This document shows positions 4,473 to 7,128 of a stretch of 7,128 nt of DNA, one piece after another. Under the pieces are notes generated by a model, which searched no databases, was not told the DNA's origin, and saw nothing but the letters and a program-made list of their open reading frames with translations. A program made the position numbers and the translations under genes. Position 1 is the first letter of the stretch, and each line of letters opens with the position of its first letter. This DNA comes from Candidatus Curtissbacteria bacterium RIFCSPHIGHO2_12_FULL_41_17 (lineage in GTDB: Bacteria; Patescibacteriota; Microgenomatia; Curtissbacterales; GWA2-41-24), in contig MFBL01000044.1 of the NCBI GenBank assembly GCA_001774945.1, positions 1-7,128 of the forward strand, written 5' to 3'.

Positions 4473-6467
4473 ATGAAGAATTTAGTCATCGTCGAATCTC
4501 CGACGAAAGCGCGGACATTGGGTCAATTTTTAGGGAAAGACTATCAGATTACGGCCTCAATGGGGCACGTCAGGGATTTACCGCGAGGTGAGTTTGGTGT
4601 CGATGTTGAACATGACTTTAAACCTCAGTATGTAATACCAAAGGAAAAAATAAAAGCAGTTAATAATCTAGTTAAAGTTGCCGCGCAAGCAGAACAATTG
4701 TGGCTGGCAACAGATCTTGACAGAGAAGGAGAAGCTATCGCCTGGAATTTGCTGCGTGTAATAGCCGAGAAAGGTAAAGTAAAAAATCCCCAATATCAGC
4801 GTGTAGTATTTCACGAGATTACAAAGGAGGCAATTAATGAAGCTTTTGAGCATCCCAGAAAAATAGATGATGATTTAGTTGAAGCTCAGCAGGCAAGAAG
4901 GGTTCTGGACAGACTTGTGGGTTACAAACTTTCTCCGCTACTTTGGAAAAAAGTTAAAAGTAGACTTTCTGCCGGGCGCGTCCAATCTGCTGCATTAAGG
5001 CTGGTAGTCGATCGTGAAAGAGAAATTTTGGCTTTTAAACCTGAAGAGTTTTGGGTAATTGAGGCTATGTTGGTCGGTCAAAGGATGGAGAGCAGAGGCC
5101 AAGAGTTTAGCGCCACCCTTATAAAAATTGAGGGAAATAAAGCTGAAGTAAAAAACAAAACGGAAGCTGATCAAATAGTTTCAGATTTAAACAAGGCAAT
5201 TTACAAAGTTGGCGAAATAAAATCAAAAGACATTGTTAAAAATCCCAGCCCACCTTTTACGACGTCAACACTCCAGCAAGCAGCATCTACAAAGTTTGGT
5301 TTTGCGCCAAAGCGGACAATGAGGATCGCACAGGACCTTTATGAAAACGGACTGATTACCTATATGCGCACAGACTCGGTTAATCTTTCAGTCAATTTTG
5401 TCACCAGCGCTCGTAAATTAATAGAGGAAAAATTCGGTGGGAAATATTTACCAAAGCAGGCAAGGGCTTACAAAGTCAAGTCCCGTCTTGCTCAGGAGGC
5501 ACATGAGGCAATCAGACCGACTAATGTACAAGTGACAAGTGACAAGTTACAAGTTGCAAGTCCAGCTCATCAGAAACTTTATGACCTAATCTGGAAGCGG
5601 ACAGTTGCAACCCAGATGGAAACGGCAGTAGTTACCGAGAATACGGTGATGGTTAATGCTCTTGGCAATAAAAAATATATTCTTAGCGCCGCCGGCCAAA
5701 AAGTGAAATTTGACGGTTTTTATAAAGTGTATGGCAAAATTCCAATTAAGGAACAAGTCTTGCCGCAGCTTTCTACCGGTGAAGAATTAAAACTTAATAA
5801 ATTAAATTCCGAGCAAAAATTTACCCAGTCTCCTGCGAGGTTTACAGAGGCGACTTTAATTAAAGAGCTTGAAAAAAACGAAATTGGCAGACCTTCAACT
5901 TATGCTCCGACAATTTCGACTTTGTACGAAAGAAACTACATCGAAAAATTGGAGGACAAAAAAATCGGCCCGACACCAATTGGCAAGACAACCGTGGATT
6001 TTTTAGTCAAGCACTTCCCAAAGATTGTTGATCTTTCCTTCACGGCAGAGATGGAAAATGATTTGGATTTAATAGCTCAAGGCCGAGAACAAATGGCTCC
6101 TGTGATTTCGAAATTTTGGGAAGAATTTGAACCTCAGGTGGCAAAAGTAACGGAAGAAGCGGAGAAAATGAAAGTGGAAGCGGAAGAGACAGGCGAAGAA
6201 TGCGAGAAATGCGGCAAACCAATGGTAATTCGCTACGGGAGATTTGGCAAATTTATGGCCTGCAGTGGGTTTCCAGAGTGTAAAAATACCAAAACACTGG
6301 CAGCCCCAACTGGATTGACTTGCCAATTGTGCGGCGGCAGTATTGTGATGAAAAGAACCAGACATGGGAGGATGTTTTGGGGCTGTTCAAATTACCCGAA
6401 ATGCAAGTTTGCGAGTTGGAAGAAACCAGACGTTGAATCGAAGAAAAAAGAATCAACTTCTGAGTGA
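4473..6467 (+). CDS. topA: DNA topoisomerase I (type IA, TopA/omega protein)
   Basis: TopA relaxes negative supercoils by cutting one strand through a 5'-phosphotyrosine. The 664-aa protein is complete, shorter than E. coli TopA (865 aa) because it has fewer C-terminal repeats. The TOPRIM domain carries E8 (VIVESPTKA) and D81-D83-E85 (TDLDREGEAIAW). SRLSAGRVQSAALRLV (163-178) is the conserved core. The nucleophile is Y297 in LITYMRTDS with R299 beside it, and AHEAIRP (343-349), FTEATLIKELE and IGRPSTYAPT (471-480) follow. Two C4 zinc fingers close the protein: C577, C580, C597, C603 and C617, C620, C638, C644. At 353-362 a 7-bp tandem repeat encodes VTSDKLQVAS just after the AHEAIRP motif. 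The ATG at 4473 agrees with the family N-terminus. The stop is TGA and no in-frame TGA occurs, so the standard bacterial code applies. Confidence 0.98.
   Translation: MKNLVIVESPTKARTLGQFLGKDYQITASMGHVRDLPRGEFGVDVEHDFKPQYVIPKEKIKAVNNLVKVAAQAEQLWLATDLDREGEAIAWNLLRVIAEKGKVKNPQYQRVVFHEITKEAINEAFEHPRKIDDDLVEAQQARRVLDRLVGYKLSPLLWKKVKSRLSAGRVQSAALRLVVDREREILAFKPEEFWVIEAMLVGQRMESRGQEFSATLIKIEGNKAEVKNKTEADQIVSDLNKAIYKVGEIKSKDIVKNPSPPFTTSTLQQAASTKFGFAPKRTMRIAQDLYENGLITYMRTDSVNLSVNFVTSARKLIEEKFGGKYLPKQARAYKVKSRLAQEAHEAIRPTNVQVTSDKLQVASPAHQKLYDLIWKRTVATQMETAVVTENTVMVNALGNKKYILSAAGQKVKFDGFYKVYGKIPIKEQVLPQLSTGEELKLNKLNSEQKFTQSPARFTEATLIKELEKNEIGRPSTYAPTISTLYERNYIEKLEDKKIGPTPIGKTTVDFLVKHFPKIVDLSFTAEMENDLDLIAQGREQMAPVISKFWEEFEPQVAKVTEEAEKMKVEAEETGEECEKCGKPMVIRYGRFGKFMACSGFPECKNTKTLAAPTGLTCQLCGGSIVMKRTRHGRMFWGCSNYPKCKFASWKKPDVESKKKESTSE
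5528..5561 (+). repeat. 7-bp tandem repeat inside topA
   Basis: Five consecutive heptamers: ACAAGTG, ACAAGTG, ACAAGTT, ACAAGTT and GCAAGT(C). They encode the stretch around VQVTSDKLQVAS in the linker between the conserved AHEAIRP motif and the LYDLIWKR helix. SDKLQV-type peptides from this heptamer recur in unrelated CPR proteins, from general knowledge. The array is frame-neutral only as a whole, since 7 is not a multiple of 3. Confidence 0.75.
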
Positions 6468-6473
6468 TACAAT
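6465..6473 (+). promoter_or_regulatory. Candidate extended -10 promoter for the Nudix gene
   Basis: TGATACAAT fits an extended -10 (TGn followed by TACAAT, 5 of 6). It overlaps the topA stop codon, and a start near 6480 would leave a leader of about 25 nt. No -35 is visible and the next gene has no Shine-Dalgarno; co-transcription from topA, 37 bp upstream, is the alternative. Confidence 0.3.
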
Positions 6474-6504
6474 AGTTCTTGGTTTTTACTGCTCCTAAAA
6501 CTTC

Positions 6505-7128
6505 ATGGCAAAAAATTCTAAAATTAAAGTAATTATAAAGAAATCTAAGGAAAATGAGATGGTAATGGTCGTTTCGCGTGAAGACCTTTTTGCGGATGAA
6601 ATCTGGAATGGTATTAACTCCGAGAATCTTAAAAAATACGTTAGTCTAATTTTCAAGAAACATAAATTTATGAGACGGGGCGATGCGGAGGAAAATCCAA
6701 AATGGAAGCAAATAATTCCGTATATGTTTTTTGAAAATGTAAACGATATTTTTTTAATGCAGCGGCGCGGTGATCATACCGAAAGCCGACTTGCGGATAT
6801 GTACTCACTAGGAGTTGGAGGACATATAAACATAGAGGATGTCAAAAGTATCAATGGTATCAAAAGTATCAAAGGGGAGAAAGTAGTTATGGAGTGGGCA
6901 AGACGGGAATTTGAAGAGGAAATTGATTATTCGGGAAATTACAAGACAGAATTTGTGGGGATTCTCAATCATGACGCTAACGCTGTTGGGATGGTTCATG
7001 CCGGGCTGGTTATTAGAGTTACTGGTGACTCCGATGGTGTTAAGGTTCGTGATGAGCATAAGACGGGAAGGCTTGTTAGTCTTTATGCGGCCGGCAAATA
7101 TTACAAGCATATGGAAACTTGGAGCCAA
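6505..7128 (+). CDS. Nudix (MutT-family) hydrolase, COG4112-like, 3' end beyond the window
   Basis: An open frame runs from the ATG at 6505 to the last base of the window (208 codons, no stop). The start MAKNSKIKVIIKK is followed by VVSREDLF (22-29), IIPYMFFEN (70-78), IFLMQRRGDHTESRLADMYSLGVGGHIN (82-109) and then the Nudix helix WARREFEEEIDY (131-142). The last matches REuxEExGu except that Gly is Asp (D141). GILNHDANAVGMVHAGLVI (152-170) completes the pattern of COG4112, the predicted MutT-family phosphoesterases. Nudix enzymes split nucleoside diphosphate-linked compounds; the substrate of this group is not known to me. Between GGHIN and the Nudix helix, residues 113-124 (VKS-ING-IKS-IKG) come from a 9-bp tandem repeat. 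The gene follows topA by 37 bp on the same strand. Catalytic glutamates E135, E138 and E139 are present. Confidence 0.85.
   Translation, partial: MAKNSKIKVIIKKSKENEMVMVVSREDLFADEIWNGINSENLKKYVSLIFKKHKFMRRGDAEENPKWKQIIPYMFFENVNDIFLMQRRGDHTESRLADMYSLGVGGHINIEDVKSINGIKSIKGEKVVMEWARREFEEEIDYSGNYKTEFVGILNHDANAVGMVHAGLVIRVTGDSDGVKVRDEHKTGRLVSLYAAGKYYKHMETWSQ
6841..6876 (+). repeat. 9-bp tandem repeat inside the Nudix gene
   Basis: Four in-frame 9-bp units: GTCAAAAGT, ATCAATGGT, ATCAAAAGT, ATCAAAGGG. They encode VKS-ING-IKS-IKG exactly in the loop between the GGHIN strand and the Nudix helix. Because the unit is a multiple of 3, copy-number change would lengthen the loop without shifting the frame. 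Confidence 0.8.

Noticed and set aside
5528..5561. CRISPR array (also considered at 6841-6876)
   Set aside because: Units of 7 and 9 bp are contiguous without spacers and lie inside reading frames; no cas gene is present.
6808..7128. Minus-strand open frame opposite the Nudix gene
   Set aside because: It is a shadow of the plus-strand Nudix frame; its FDTFDTIDTFD stretch is just the 9-bp repeat read backwards.

Overview
The window looks like part of a Patescibacteria (CPR) chromosome, possibly from the Microgenomates side; the lineage is an inference, not proven. The support is an AT-rich, densely packed layout, weak or absent Shine-Dalgarno sites, a RAYT transposase with the YHIYNRG / LMPNHFH / LSRYIHLNP wording familiar from CPR genomes, and short repeats placed in frame inside housekeeping genes (FAKASEDK, SDKLQVAS and similar). 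TGA is used as a normal stop (topA and the gene at 735-1199), so this is not one of the CPR lineages that read TGA as glycine.

Layout. Positions 1-1199 (+) hold the end of a purine-biosynthesis block: the C-terminal tail of an AICAR transformylase (PurH C-terminal domain), then 2 bp later a separate IMP cyclohydrolase domain (PurH N-terminal domain), then an unrecognised 154-aa gene. The two PurH domains are therefore separate at this junction and in the reverse of their usual order. A minus-strand membrane protein with a bacterial PH domain follows (1277-1909). Next comes a RAYT-type HUH transposase (2036-2659, +) bounded by a 13-bp direct repeat and an 11-bp inverted repeat, then dprA (2707-3795, +). 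A minus-strand HD-domain phosphohydrolase (3797-4375) meets dprA tail to tail with a 1-bp gap. topA (4473-6467, +) is transcribed divergently from the HD gene, and a Nudix hydrolase gene starts at 6505 and runs off the window end.

How it fits together. PurH catalyses the last two steps to IMP. DprA loads RecA onto incoming single-stranded DNA and TopA relaxes negative supercoils; dprA-topA is a common bacterial neighbour pair, here apparently interrupted by the HD gene. HD and Nudix enzymes commonly act on nucleotides, so nucleotide synthesis, nucleotide clean-up and DNA handling are the loose theme.

The most unusual pattern is that five of the protein genes carry short repeats inside the reading frame, always in linkers or loops and always frame-preserving: hairpin repeats in the IMP cyclohydrolase, PH and dprA genes, a 7-bp tandem array in topA and a 9-bp tandem array in the Nudix gene. 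A RAYT, the enzyme class associated with REP palindromes, sits in their midst. Whether it moves any of them is not shown by the sequence. No tRNA, rRNA, CRISPR array or convincing intrinsic terminator was found.
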